A stretch of DNA of 64,000 nucleotides from Streptomyces sp. NBC_01476 (GTDB taxonomy: Bacteria; Actinomycetota; Actinomycetes; Streptomycetales; Streptomycetaceae): the NCBI RefSeq assembly GCF_036227265.1, contig NZ_CP109446.1, forward strand, positions 5,772,001 to 5,836,000. Reading direction: 5' to 3'. This document shows positions 24,864 through 33,836 of this stretch, piece after piece. A model generated the notes under the pieces. The model worked only from the letters and a program-made list of their open reading frames with translations. It was not told the DNA's origin and did not search any database. How positions within the stretch are numbered: position 1 is the stretch's first letter; the number at the start of each line of letters is the position of its first letter. The position numbers and the translations under genes were made by a program.

Positions 24864-25513
24864 TGCCGTTCAGCAGGATCAACGCCAAGATGGTGGAGGC
24901 GCCCGTCACCCCCGGGCAGCGGCTGTTCAGCCAGCGCGGCGCGATGCTCGCGTACCGCGGCGCGGTTTCCTTCACGCCCAGCATCACCGGCGGGCAGGGC
25001 GGCGCCATGGCGATGATCGGGCGCCGGCTGGCCAACGAGGCGACGCCGTTGATGACCGTGGAGGGCAACGGCACGGTGATGTTCGGGCACGGCGGCCACC
25101 ACATCCACACCGTCGACCTCAACGGCGAGACGCTCTATGTCGAGGCGGACCGGCTGCTGGCGTTCGACGGCTCGCTGCGGCAGGGCACGATGTTCATGGG
25201 TTCGCAGGGTGGTGTGATGGGCGTGATACGCGGACAGGTCACCGGACAGGGCCTGTTCACCACCACGCTGCAGGGCAAGGGCTCGGTCGCGGTGATGGCC
25301 CACGGCGGCGTCATCGAGCTGCCGATCACCCCCGGCCGCCCGGTGCACGTCGACCCGCAGGCGTACGTCGCCCACCGCGGCGAGGTACGCAACAAGCTGA
25401 CCACGGCGCTCGGCTGGCGCGAGATGGTCGGCCGCGGCTCCGGCGAGGGCTTCCAGCTGGAACTGTCCGGCCAGGGAACGGTCTACGTCCAGGCGTCGGA
25501 GGAGAAACTGTGA
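24863..25513 (+). CDS. AIM24 family protein (second of three)
   Basis: A 216-residue paralogue of its neighbours. It opens with PVTPGQRLFSQRGAMLAYRGAVSFTPS, continues with PLMTVEGNGTVMFGHGGHHIHTVDLNGETLYVEADRLLAFD, and ends with the family close GRGSGEGFQLELSGQGTVYVQASE. The GTG start overlaps the previous stop by one base (TAGTG), and its own stop overlaps the next start (GTGA). The three proteins are probably made in fixed ratio and could form a mixed oligomer, which is inference. Confidence 0.9.
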   Translation: MPFSRINAKMVEAPVTPGQRLFSQRGAMLAYRGAVSFTPSITGGQGGAMAMIGRRLANEATPLMTVEGNGTVMFGHGGHHIHTVDLNGETLYVEADRLLAFDGSLRQGTMFMGSQGGVMGVIRGQVTGQGLFTTTLQGKGSVAVMAHGGVIELPITPGRPVHVDPQAYVAHRGEVRNKLTTALGWREMVGRGSGEGFQLELSGQGTVYVQASEEKL

Positions 25514-26241
25514 GCGACGCGCTCAAGCCGCCCGGCGGTGCAGGGCCGGTGGTCCACGACCCGTACTCGCTGCCCTCCGACGACAACGTCAACCCGTACG
25601 CGTTCAGCGTCGAGTTGAACGGCCAGTGGTTCCTGCAGAAGGGGAAGATGATCGCCTACTACGGGCAGATCGACTTCCACGGCATCGGCCACGGCCCGCT
25701 CGACAGCCTGATCGCCGCCAACTTCCACTCCCCGATGCACGCCGCCGACTGGGTCGTCGCCCAGGGCCGCGGCAAGATGCTGCTCGCCGACCGGTCGTAC
25801 GACATCAACTCCTACGACCTGGACGACGGCAACCTCACCATCCGCTCCGGCAACCTGCTCGCCTACCAGCCCGGGCTCGCCCTCAAGCAGTCGATCATCC
25901 CCGGCTTCCTCACCCTGATCGGCACCGGCAAGTTCGTGGCCGCCTCCAACGGCGCCGTGCACTTCGTGGAGCCGCCGATCCGGGTGGACCCGCAGGCCGT
26001 GGTCGGCTGGGCGGACTGCCCCTCGCCCTGCCACCACTTCGACCACGCCTATCTGCGGGGGGTGCTCGGCGGCATCCGGCAGCTCACCGGTCTCGGCGGC
26101 GCCTCCGGCGAGGAGCACCAGTTCGAGTTCACCGGCGCGGGACAGGTGCTGATGCAGTCCACCGAGGTGCTGATGGGGGAGCTGGCGACCGGTGGGGTGC
26201 CGCTGACGGCAGGGCCCGGAGTGCCGGGAGCAGGCGGCTGA
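25510..26241 (+). CDS. AIM24 family protein (third of three)
   Basis: A 243-residue paralogue, the most divergent of the three. A Pro/Gly-rich lead precedes NPYAFSVELNGQWFLQKGKMIAYYGQIDF. The middle has GKMLLADRSYDINSYDLDDGNLTIRSGNLLAYQPG. It carries an insert with Cys and His (DCPSPCHHFDHAY) absent from the other two, then ends with SGEEHQFEFTGAGQVLMQSTE. The GTG at 25510 overlaps the previous stop (GTGA). Function unknown. Confidence 0.9.
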   Translation: MSDALKPPGGAGPVVHDPYSLPSDDNVNPYAFSVELNGQWFLQKGKMIAYYGQIDFHGIGHGPLDSLIAANFHSPMHAADWVVAQGRGKMLLADRSYDINSYDLDDGNLTIRSGNLLAYQPGLALKQSIIPGFLTLIGTGKFVAASNGAVHFVEPPIRVDPQAVVGWADCPSPCHHFDHAYLRGVLGGIRQLTGLGGASGEEHQFEFTGAGQVLMQSTEVLMGELATGGVPLTAGPGVPGAGG

Positions 26242-26320
26242 CCAGCGTCGTCCGGTATTTCCGGGGCCAACAGCGCACCGCCCGTGATCGGTTGGCTACC
26301 CTGGCGGTCCTTCGTGATTC

Positions 26321-26340
26321 AACCGACGGTAGAATCGGTT
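26321..26340. promoter_or_regulatory. Inverted repeat AACCGA-N8-TCGGTT around a TAGAAT -10
   Basis: AACCGA (26321-26326) and TCGGTT (26335-26340) flank TAGAAT (26330-26335). The hexamer is 6 bases before the MarR ATG at 26342. The geometry suits a leaderless, autorepressed promoter. Confidence 0.5.
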
Positions 26341-26341
26341 C

Positions 26342-26827
26342 ATGGAGACCGAGACCAAGGACGACGCCACCACCGACTGGCTCAACGCGGACGAGCAGCG
26401 GGCCTGGCGCCTCCACCTCGATGTCAGCCGGCTGCTCATGTACCAGATGGAGCGCGACCTGCAGCCCTTCGGGCTGACCAACAACGACTACGAGATCCTG
26501 GTCAACCTCTCCGAGGCCGAGGACCGGCGGCTGCGGATGAGCGACCTGGCCAAATCCACCCTGCAGTCCAAGAGCCGGCTCTCCCACCAGATCACGCGGA
26601 TGGAAGCGGTCGGCCTGGTCCGCCGGGAGAACTGCGAGTCCGACCGCCGCGGTCTGTACGCGGTCCTCACCGAGCAGGGCTGGGACGTCATGCGCGAGGT
26701 CGCGCCCCGGCATGTCGCCTCGGTCCGCGCCCACTTCATCGACCTGATCTCCCCCGAGGACCTGGCCGCGTACCACCGCGCGCTCGAACCGGTGGCCGCG
26801 CACCTGCGGGCGGGGCGGTCCCGCTGA
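26342..26827 (+). CDS. MarR-family transcriptional regulator (first)
   Basis: A 161-residue winged-helix protein. The dimerisation helix contains HLDVSRLLMYQMERDLQPFGLTNNDYEILVNLSE. The recognition helix is in LAKSTLQSKSRLSHQITRMEAVGLVRRENCESDRRG, with the wing after it (ESDRRGLYAVLTEQG). One Cys (in NCESD) could be redox-sensitive. It has a leaderless start and an overlapping inverted repeat, so autoregulation is likely. It lies just after the AIM24 operon and just before a second MarR gene. Confidence 0.93.
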   Translation: METETKDDATTDWLNADEQRAWRLHLDVSRLLMYQMERDLQPFGLTNNDYEILVNLSEAEDRRLRMSDLAKSTLQSKSRLSHQITRMEAVGLVRRENCESDRRGLYAVLTEQGWDVMREVAPRHVASVRAHFIDLISPEDLAAYHRALEPVAAHLRAGRSR

Positions 26828-26852
26828 CCGTCCCGGTACGGTGACCGGCGGG

Positions 26853-26858
26853 TAGGCT
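26853..26858 (+). promoter_or_regulatory. -10 hexamer TAGGCT, probable leaderless start
   Basis: TAGGCT is followed by 7 bases and then the GTG at 26866. Confidence 0.5.
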
Positions 26859-26865
26859 CTGGCGC

Positions 26866-27375
26866 GTGCCGAAGCCGTTGAGTCTTCCCTTCGACCCGAT
26901 CGCCCGCGCCGACGAACTGTGGACGCGGCACTGGGGCGGCGTGCCGTCGATGGCCGCCATCACCTCGGTCATGCGCGCCCAGCAGATCCTGCTCGGGCAG
27001 GTGGACGCGGTGGTCAGACCGTACGGGCTGACCTTCGCCCGGTACGAGGCCCTGGTGCTGCTCACCTTCTCCAAGGCCGGCGAGCTGCCGATGTCCAAGA
27101 TCGGCGAGCGCCTGATGGTCCACCCCACCTCGGTGACCAACACGGTGGACCGGCTGGTCGCCTCCGGTCTGGTCGACAAGCGCCCCAACCCCAACGACGG
27201 CCGCGGCACGCTGGCCTCCATCACCGACAAGGGCCGGGAGATCGTGGAGGCCGCCACGCGGGAGCTGATGGCGATGGACTTCGGCCTGGGCGTCTACGAC
27301 CAGGAGGAGTGCGGCGAGATCTTCGCGCTGCTGCGCCCGCTGCGGATAGCGGCCGGCGACTTCGACGAGGACTGA
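26866..27375 (+). CDS. MarR-family transcriptional regulator (second)
   Basis: A 169-residue MarR protein with a GTG start. Helix 1 region: MRAQQILLGQVDAVVRPYGLTFARYEALVLLTFS. Recognition helix: KIGERLMVHPTSVTNTVDRLVASGLVDKRP, with the wing NPNDGRGTLASITDKG. It is a different subfamily from its neighbour 38 bases upstream, so the two are not a recent duplication. It probably has its own leaderless promoter. No Cys sensor is seen. Confidence 0.93.
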   Translation: MPKPLSLPFDPIARADELWTRHWGGVPSMAAITSVMRAQQILLGQVDAVVRPYGLTFARYEALVLLTFSKAGELPMSKIGERLMVHPTSVTNTVDRLVASGLVDKRPNPNDGRGTLASITDKGREIVEAATRELMAMDFGLGVYDQEECGEIFALLRPLRIAAGDFDED

Positions 27376-27400
27376 CCCGCGGACGGCCGGAGCGGCCTGA

Positions 27401-27442
27401 CCGGCGGGACCGACCCGCGGACCGGCGGGACCGACCCGCGGA
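27401..27442 (+). repeat. Two perfect 21-bp tandem repeats
   Basis: Two exact copies of a 21-bp unit that starts CCGGCGGGACC and ends CCCGCGGA, at 27401-27421 and 27422-27442, just after the second MarR gene. The flanking sequence to about 27495 holds further partial copies of ACCGGC. Confidence 0.85.
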
Positions 27443-27550
27443 CCGACTGGCCGGACCGGCCGGCCACTCCGGCCCGGAACCGACCGGAGCGGCCTGACCT
27501 GGGGCCGGGCGGTAACCGCTCCCCGCCTCAGCCGCGGTGTTCCGACCGGT

Positions 27551-27556
27551 TAGGCT
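27551..27556 (+). promoter_or_regulatory. -10 hexamer TAGGCT, probable leaderless start
   Basis: TAGGCT is followed by 7 bases and then the ATG at 27564. Confidence 0.5.
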
Positions 27557-27563
27557 CGTTTCC

Positions 27564-27905
27564 ATGAAATCCAGCGTGCTGACCCGCTACCGGGTGATGG
27601 CCTATGTGACGGGCGTGCTGCTGATCGCGCTCACCCTCTCCGTCATCGCCGAGTACGTCCTGAACATCGACGGCGCGGACAAGGTCACCGGCATCGTCGG
27701 CTTCGCCCATGGCTGGCTCTACGTGGTGTACCTGGTCTTCGCCTTCGACCTGTGCAACAAGGCGAAGTGGCCGATCAACCGGATGGTCTGGGTGCTGCTG
27801 GCCGGTACGGTCCCGACCGCCGCGTTCTTCGTCGAGCGCCGCGTCACACGCGAGCTGGCCCCCCAGGTGGTCCACCCGGAGACCACCGAAGCCGTCAAGG
27901 TCTGA
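27564..27905 (+). CDS. DUF3817 membrane protein (copy 2)
   Basis: A 113-residue paralogue of the gene at 22747-23109. Three helices: about residues 11-30 (VMAYVTGVLLIALTLSVIAEY), 44-62 (VGFAHGWLYVVYLVFAFDL) and 72-88 (MVWVLLAGTVPTAAFFVE). The signature AHGWLYVVYLV and the end PTAAFFVERR match the family. The ATG at 27564 is supported by the -10 hexamer 7 bases upstream. A weak hairpin at 27933-27955 (CGGCTC/GAGCCG) may end the transcript. Function unknown. Confidence 0.85.
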   Translation: MKSSVLTRYRVMAYVTGVLLIALTLSVIAEYVLNIDGADKVTGIVGFAHGWLYVVYLVFAFDLCNKAKWPINRMVWVLLAGTVPTAAFFVERRVTRELAPQVVHPETTEAVKV

Positions 27906-27999
27906 TTCCGTACGTTCTCCCCCCTTCGGGTACGGCTCGCCGCGGTGGTGAGCCGCGCCTCATCGACATTTACTTGGACGTCCTAGTAAATTTGGAAGC

Positions 28000-29700
<1,701 letters not shown>

Positions 29701-29785
29701 TCATCGCCCGCGAAGCACGATCCGCTACCGGCGGTTGCCTCGTAACCTCGTACGGACCCAACCGGCCCTGCGAGGAAGGAGCCTC

Positions 29786-29953
29786 GTGTCCCTCGAAGCG
29801 ACCGTCGGTGACGACGGGATGGTCTACATCCGCGAGACAGAGCAGCCGGAGGTGGTGGCCGTGACCACCCCTGCCAAGTGGGAGGCGTTCGTGAAGGGCG
29901 TCAGGGCAGGGGAGTTCGACCACTTCGTGGCGGGCGTGGAGGCCGAGGCCTGA
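29786..29953 (+). CDS. DUF397-type small protein
   Basis: A 55-residue protein starting GTG, with a strong GAGGAAGGA site 5 bases upstream. It has the DUF397 ending pattern TTPAKWEAFVKGVRAGEFDHF. DUF397 proteins in Streptomyces often sit beside XRE-type regulators and include BldB-like or WhiJ-system partners, but no XRE gene is present here. It lies 85 bases after icmA. The longer open frame upstream is noise. Confidence 0.75.
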   Translation: MSLEATVGDDGMVYIRETEQPEVVAVTTPAKWEAFVKGVRAGEFDHFVAGVEAEA

Positions 29954-29989
29954 CGGCCGGCAGGCGCTGCGGCCCGGACGGACGCCCAC

Positions 29990-30637
29990 TCACGGCCCGT
30001 TGTGCACCCCGGCGAGCCCGACCACGAGCAGCCGGGCGAGCCGCAGCGCCCACGCGTCGTCCACCGGCTGTGAGCTGACCATCACCCGGTGGACGACGGA
30101 GCCCGCGACGACGTCGAAGATGAGGTCGTCGCGGGCCGGGTCGGCCGGGCCGTCGTCCGGCGGCAGTTCCCCTCGCTGCTGGGCACGGACCCGGCCGGTC
30201 AGCACCAGATGCTTCTGCCGGTCCACGATCGCGTCCCGGATCCGCAGCCGCAGCGCGTCGTCGTGGGTGGCCTCGGCGATGCACGCCATCAGCGCGGTCT
30301 TGGTCTCCGGACGGTCCAGCAGGGCGGCGAAGCGGAGCACCACACCCTGGATGTCGGCCTGCAGGCTGCCCAGGTCCGGCAGTTCCAGCTGCTCCTCGAA
30401 GAGCGCCGCCACCGCGTCCACCACCAGCTCGTTCTTCCCCGCCCAGCGCCGGTAGAGGGTGGTCTTGGCGACGCCGGCCCGGGCCGCCACGTCGCCCAGC
30501 GTCAGCCCGCTCCAGCCCAGTTCGGCCAGCGCCTCCCGGGTCGCCGCCAGGATCGCGCGGTCGGCGTCGGCGCTCCGGGGGCGGCCGGTGCGGCGGTTGT
30601 GGGAGGCCGGGGAGAGCGGACACATACGCCGGACCAT
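29990..30637 (-). CDS. TetR-family transcriptional regulator
   Basis: A 215-residue regulator. The DNA-binding domain is at about 20-66: ADRAILAATREALAELGWSGLTLGDVAARAGVAKTTLYRRWAGKNEL, a textbook TetR helix-turn-helix. The C-terminal ligand domain is of the TetR_C_11/SACE type. The ATG at 30637 is favoured because TAACCT lies 10 bases upstream; an in-frame ATG at 30625 is possible. A 25-bp near-perfect palindrome at 30709-30733 is its likely operator. The divergent thioredoxin-fold/TPR gene is the obvious candidate target besides itself. Confidence 0.93.
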   Translation of the reverse strand: MVRRMCPLSPASHNRRTGRPRSADADRAILAATREALAELGWSGLTLGDVAARAGVAKTTLYRRWAGKNELVVDAVAALFEEQLELPDLGSLQADIQGVVLRFAALLDRPETKTALMACIAEATHDDALRLRIRDAIVDRQKHLVLTGRVRAQQRGELPPDDGPADPARDDLIFDVVAGSVVHRVMVSSQPVDDAWALRLARLLVVGLAGVHNGP

Positions 30638-30661
30638 ACCGGCCGGTAGGTTACGTGACGA

Positions 30662-30675
30662 GTGACCGGGATCAC
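30662..30675. promoter_or_regulatory. Crp-like site GTGA-N6-TCAC
   Basis: GTGA (30662-30665) and TCAC (30672-30675) are separated by 6 bases. The site overlaps the expected -35 and spacer of the tetR promoter (-10 TAACCT at 30653-30648 on the minus strand). Confidence 0.4.
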
Positions 30676-30708
30676 ATCGGGCGGCCGTGCGGGCTCTCCG
30701 GCCGGACA

Positions 30709-30733
30709 GTTACGCTACGACTCGTAGCGAAAC
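30709..30733. promoter_or_regulatory. Probable TetR operator, 25-bp palindrome
   Basis: The arms GTTACGCTACGA and TCGTAGCGAAAC flank a single central C. Eleven of 12 base pairs match, and the inner 8 bp are perfect (CGCTACGA/TCGTAGCG). It lies 72 bases upstream of the tetR start. The TACGANTCGTA core is typical of TetR operators. Confidence 0.7.
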
Positions 30734-30870
30734 CAGCGACAGCCACGGGTGCGGATGGGGATCCGCGCCGCCGTACGTCCCGGCGCCGCAGCAGTGCCAC
30801 GTGACCCGCAAACCGGCGGGGATGCGGGGTCTGTGCACGCTTTGCTCCACGAGGGGGGAGGATTGACCTC

Positions 30871-31839
30871 ATGCAGCCACGGAACATGTCCATGAGCGGC
30901 GTGGTCGACCTCGCCGCCCTGAAGGCGGCCAGTGAGGCCAAGGCGAAGGCCGAACAGGCCAGGGCGCAGCGGCAGGACGCCGGCACCGCCCCCGCCGCCT
31001 CGCCGCTCGTCATCGAGGTGACCGAGGCGACCTTCGAGAGCGATGTACTGCAGCGCTCCGCCGAGGTCCCGGTCGTCATCAGCTTCTGGGCCGACCAGGC
31101 CGAGCAGAGCAAGCAGCTCAACGCGGTGCTGGAACGCCTCACCGGGGAGTACCGGGGGCGCTTCGTCCTCGCCACCGCCGAGGTCTACGCCAACCAGACG
31201 CTCTTCCAGCAGTTCGGTGTCCAGGGGGTGCCCGCGGTCTTCGCGGTGCTGGCCGGTCAGGCCATGCCGCTCTTCCAGGGAGCGGCGCCCGAGGACCAGA
31301 TCACCGAAGTGCTCGACCAGCTGATCTCGGTGGCCGAGGAGCGCTTCGGCATCATCGGCCCCGAGGTCGACCCGGGGGAGGCCGCCCAGGCGCAGGCCGC
31401 GCCGCCGCCGCGCCCGGCCACCCCGCAGGAACTGGCCCTGTCCGCCGCCCATGAGGCACTCGACGCGGGCGACCTGGGCGGCGCCATCCAGGCGTACAAG
31501 AACGTGCTGTCCGACGAGCCCGCCAATGTGGAGGCGAAACTCGGCCTGGCGCAGGCGGAGTTGCTGCGCAGGGTGCAGGGCGCCGACCCGAAGGCGGTCC
31601 GCGAGGCCGCGGCGAACGCACCGGGTGACGTAGCGGCCCAGCTGGCCGCGGCCGACCTGGAGTTGGTCGGCGGTCATGTCGAAGACGCGTTCGGACGTCT
31701 GGTGGACGCCGTCCGGCGGACCGCCGGCGAGGACCGGGAAACCGTCCGGCTGCGGCTGCTTGAGCTCTTCGAGGTGATCGGCCCGGACGATCCGCGCGTG
31801 GTCACGGCACGTACGGCCCTGGCCAGAGTGCTCTTCTGA
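30871..31839 (+). CDS. Thioredoxin-fold/TPR co-chaperone-like protein (YbbN-like)
   Basis: A 322-residue protein. Residues about 48-150 form a thioredoxin fold (SDVLQRSAEVPVVISFWADQAEQSK ... VQGVPAVFAVLAGQAM). The active-site CxxC is replaced by DQAEQ, so it is not a redox enzyme. Residues about 190-310 are TPR-like helices (SAAHEALDAGDLGGAIQAYKNVLSDEPANVEAKLGLAQAEL). This architecture matches CnoX/YbbN holdase proteins that work with DnaK or GroEL. The start is the ATG at 30871, after GAGGGGGGAGG. Divergent from tetR. A 13-bp hairpin follows at 31845-31883. Confidence 0.9.
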   Translation: MQPRNMSMSGVVDLAALKAASEAKAKAEQARAQRQDAGTAPAASPLVIEVTEATFESDVLQRSAEVPVVISFWADQAEQSKQLNAVLERLTGEYRGRFVLATAEVYANQTLFQQFGVQGVPAVFAVLAGQAMPLFQGAAPEDQITEVLDQLISVAEERFGIIGPEVDPGEAAQAQAAPPPRPATPQELALSAAHEALDAGDLGGAIQAYKNVLSDEPANVEAKLGLAQAELLRRVQGADPKAVREAAANAPGDVAAQLAAADLELVGGHVEDAFGRLVDAVRRTAGEDRETVRLRLLELFEVIGPDDPRVVTARTALARVLF

Positions 31840-32507
31840 CCTTCCGGACGGGCCTCCTCCGGTTGCCGGCGGAGGTCCGTCCGACGGGTGTGGCCACTCG
31901 GAGATTTAGCGACACGGCGGCCGCACTTTATCAAACCGTGACCATCGGTGGGCCCTGTTACTTCGGGTAAAAGTACAGCCCTACTTTGTTGGTCGATCGT
32001 GGCGTATGTCGGATTTTCACGCCACCACCCTCCTCACTCTGCGTGATATCACTCCGCGTGGCGGTCATGCCTGCGCCGCTCATCCGTTACTCGCTGGTAA
32101 CGAACCCCCTTGTGCCGCGGCCGGGAATGGACCACGATCGGCCAAGCTCGGTCCGTTGCCACAGCCCGGCCGCCAGTCGGCGCCGCGGTCGCGGGTCCCC
32201 GCCGAGTGGGGTGTGCGGTGACCGCCGCCGCCCCGGGACAGGGGGGTCTCCGTCCTACGGATGGAACCGCACCGGATGGAGCCTGTCCCGCAGGTTGCGC
32301 GAGAGCGTGGCCAGTGGTTGTCGCTCGGGGGTGATCGCCGCAGATTCGGACGCCGCCGTCCGTAGCTCCCGCACGGAGGACAACTCCCGCCGGGAGGACG
32401 GCTCCCCGATCACCGGCGCTCTCCTTTCCGAGGACGTAGCACTTCTCCCATCCCAGGCCCGGACCGAACGAACCCGGCCGGAGATGTACGTCCGAGAAGG
32501 AGGAAGT
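31840..32507 (+). other. 668-bp leader of the DUF6230 triad, no gene, rich in dyads and repeats
   Basis: No credible gene lies here. It holds: a terminator hairpin (31845-31883); TACTT-N7-AAGTA (31959-31975) in an A/T-richer stretch; an 11-bp direct repeat CACTCtGCGTG (32035-32045) and CACTCcGCGTG (32050-32060) spaced 15 bp start to start, whose junction forms the palindrome GTGATATCAC (32043-32052); CGTTAC-N6-GTAACG (32085-32102), a perfect inverted repeat; and two 18-bp copies starting CTCCCGC (32366-32383 and 32384-32401, 15 of 18 matching). The last bases give the strong ribosome site AGAAGGAGGAAG of the DUF6230 gene. Confidence 0.55.
31845..31883 (+). terminator. Hairpin terminator after the thioredoxin-fold gene
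   Basis: CGGACGGGCCTCC (31845-31857) pairs with GGAGGTCCGTCCG (31871-31883) with one G-T wobble and a 13-base loop. It begins 5 bases after the stop codon. Confidence 0.65.
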
Positions 32508-33131
32508 ATGGAGTCGCTCGTTCGTGGGGGTACCAGATGGCGGCGGTTCGCCGTCGTCATGGTGCCGAGTGTCGCGGCCACCGCCGCGATAGGCGTGGCG
32601 CTGGCCCAGGGTGCGCTCGCCGCGTCGTTCGCCGTGTCCGGGCAGCAGTTCAAGGTGACCGCCAAGTCCCTGCACGGTGAGGGTTTCGAGCAGTACGGCG
32701 CGATAGACGCGCCCAGCGGTCACGGCGCGGTGCCGGTCGCGGTGTCGGCGTTCACCGACGCCACCATCACCGGCCTGTGCCAGTCGGTCGTCGTGCCGAC
32801 GCCGATCGGCGATGTGACGCTGGTGCTGACCGCCGGCAACGGCAGCAAGAAGGTCGAGGCCCACAACCTCTACATCGACCTCGACCAGCTCGACGCCGAC
32901 GCGACGTTCAACAACATCAACATCGGTGTCGCGGCCGGCCACTCGACCAAGGGTCCTGGCGTCAAGAGCAAGGACGCCGCCGACCCCGAGTCCTTCGCCC
33001 AGGAAGCCGACTCGGCCGACCTGACCGGGGTCAAGCAGACGGCATGGGCCACCAGCGCGGGCACCTTCAAGCTCGCCGGCCTCAGCCTGCGCATCCACAA
33101 GGGCTCCGGCTCTTCGGTGGAGTGCTACTAG
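32508..33131 (+). CDS. DUF6230 secreted or membrane-anchored protein
   Basis: A 207-residue protein. Residues about 14-40 (FAVVMVPSVAATAAIGVALAQGALAAS) are a signal peptide or anchor with the Ala-rich cleavage site QGALAAS. The mature part is beta-rich and repetitive: FKVTAKSLHGEGFEQYG, then DATITGLCQSVVVPTPIGDVTLVLTAG, then AHNLYIDLDQLDADATFNNINIGVAAG. It has two Cys. The family has been annotated in some genomes as cholesterol esterase, but I see no GxSxG nucleophile motif. The ATG at 32508 follows a strong AGAAGGAGGAAG site. It is the first gene of a triad with DUF6114 and a Thr/Pro-rich secreted protein. Confidence 0.85.
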   Translation: MESLVRGGTRWRRFAVVMVPSVAATAAIGVALAQGALAASFAVSGQQFKVTAKSLHGEGFEQYGAIDAPSGHGAVPVAVSAFTDATITGLCQSVVVPTPIGDVTLVLTAGNGSKKVEAHNLYIDLDQLDADATFNNINIGVAAGHSTKGPGVKSKDAADPESFAQEADSADLTGVKQTAWATSAGTFKLAGLSLRIHKGSGSSVECY

Positions 33132-33230
33132 GCATCGCCTGAGCGGCCTCGGGTGAACCGCGCCGGACGTGGCTCGCCCGAGGCCGACAGAGGAATCTCC
33201 GCAAACGCCCGTCCCAGGGAGCTGTTTTCT

Positions 33231-33836
33231 ATGAGCGCCGAGTCGACAGGACTGAGTGCGCGGCTGCGCTACGGACGTGTGGCATTCCGCCACTGGCGGT
33301 GGCAACGCCCTTTCTGGGCGGGGCTGCTGACCATCGTGGCCGGGGTGCCGATCGCGTACTTCCCGTACGCGAACCTCACGCTCGGGCAGTTGACCATCCG
33401 GATGGCGACCACGGCCGGCAGCGGATCGCTGATCATCGGTGTGCTGCTCTTCGTGCTCGGGCTGACCATGTGGTTCCAGTCCGCGGTCCGGGTCTTCGCC
33501 GGTGTCGCCAGCATCCTGCTCTCGCTGGTCTCGCTGGTCATCTCCAACTTCGGCGGCTTCCTGGTCGGCTTCCTGTTCGCGCTGCTCGGCGGCGCGCTGG
33601 CGGTCGCTTGGGCGCCCGGTGTCCCGGCCACCGACGACCCGGGTGAGAAGGCGGAACTGCCGGACCAGCCGCCGGGCCCGGCGGGTTCGAAGGACGACTA
33701 CTACGCGGGCGCCGGCGGCACCGGCCTGCCGACCGTGCCCGCGCAGAGCCCCTACGCCGACCCCGAGCCGGTCCACGCGGGTGCGCGCCCCGAGGAAGAG
33801 ACCACTGAGGAGAACGGGAGGCACCGTGCTGGGTGA
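33231..33836 (+). CDS. DUF6114 membrane protein
   Basis: A 201-residue protein with four or five hydrophobic helices between about residues 25 and 130: FWAGLLTIVAGVPIAYFPYA, SLIIGVLLFVLGLTMWF, VRVFAGVASILLSLVSLVI and GGFLVGFLFALLGGALAVAW. A cytoplasmic tail of about 65 acidic, Pro-rich residues follows. The N-terminal motif RHWRWQRPFWAG is typical of DUF6114. The ATG at 33231 has CAGGGAG upstream. Its stop overlaps the GTG of the next gene by 11 bases, so the two are coupled. Function unknown; perhaps it anchors or exports its two neighbours. Confidence 0.85.
   Translation: MSAESTGLSARLRYGRVAFRHWRWQRPFWAGLLTIVAGVPIAYFPYANLTLGQLTIRMATTAGSGSLIIGVLLFVLGLTMWFQSAVRVFAGVASILLSLVSLVISNFGGFLVGFLFALLGGALAVAWAPGVPATDDPGEKAELPDQPPGPAGSKDDYYAGAGGTGLPTVPAQSPYADPEPVHAGARPEEETTEENGRHRAG

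Noticed and set aside
27933..27955. Hairpin CGGCTC/GAGCCG after DUF3817 copy 2 as a firm terminator
   Set aside because: The stem is only 6 bp with an 11-base loop and no T run, so it is mentioned only as a weak possibility.
33502..33825. Upstream extension of the secreted surface protein gene
   Set aside because: It overlaps the DUF6114 gene in another frame and reads as Ser/Arg noise. The GTG at 33826 has a ribosome site and precedes the signal peptide.
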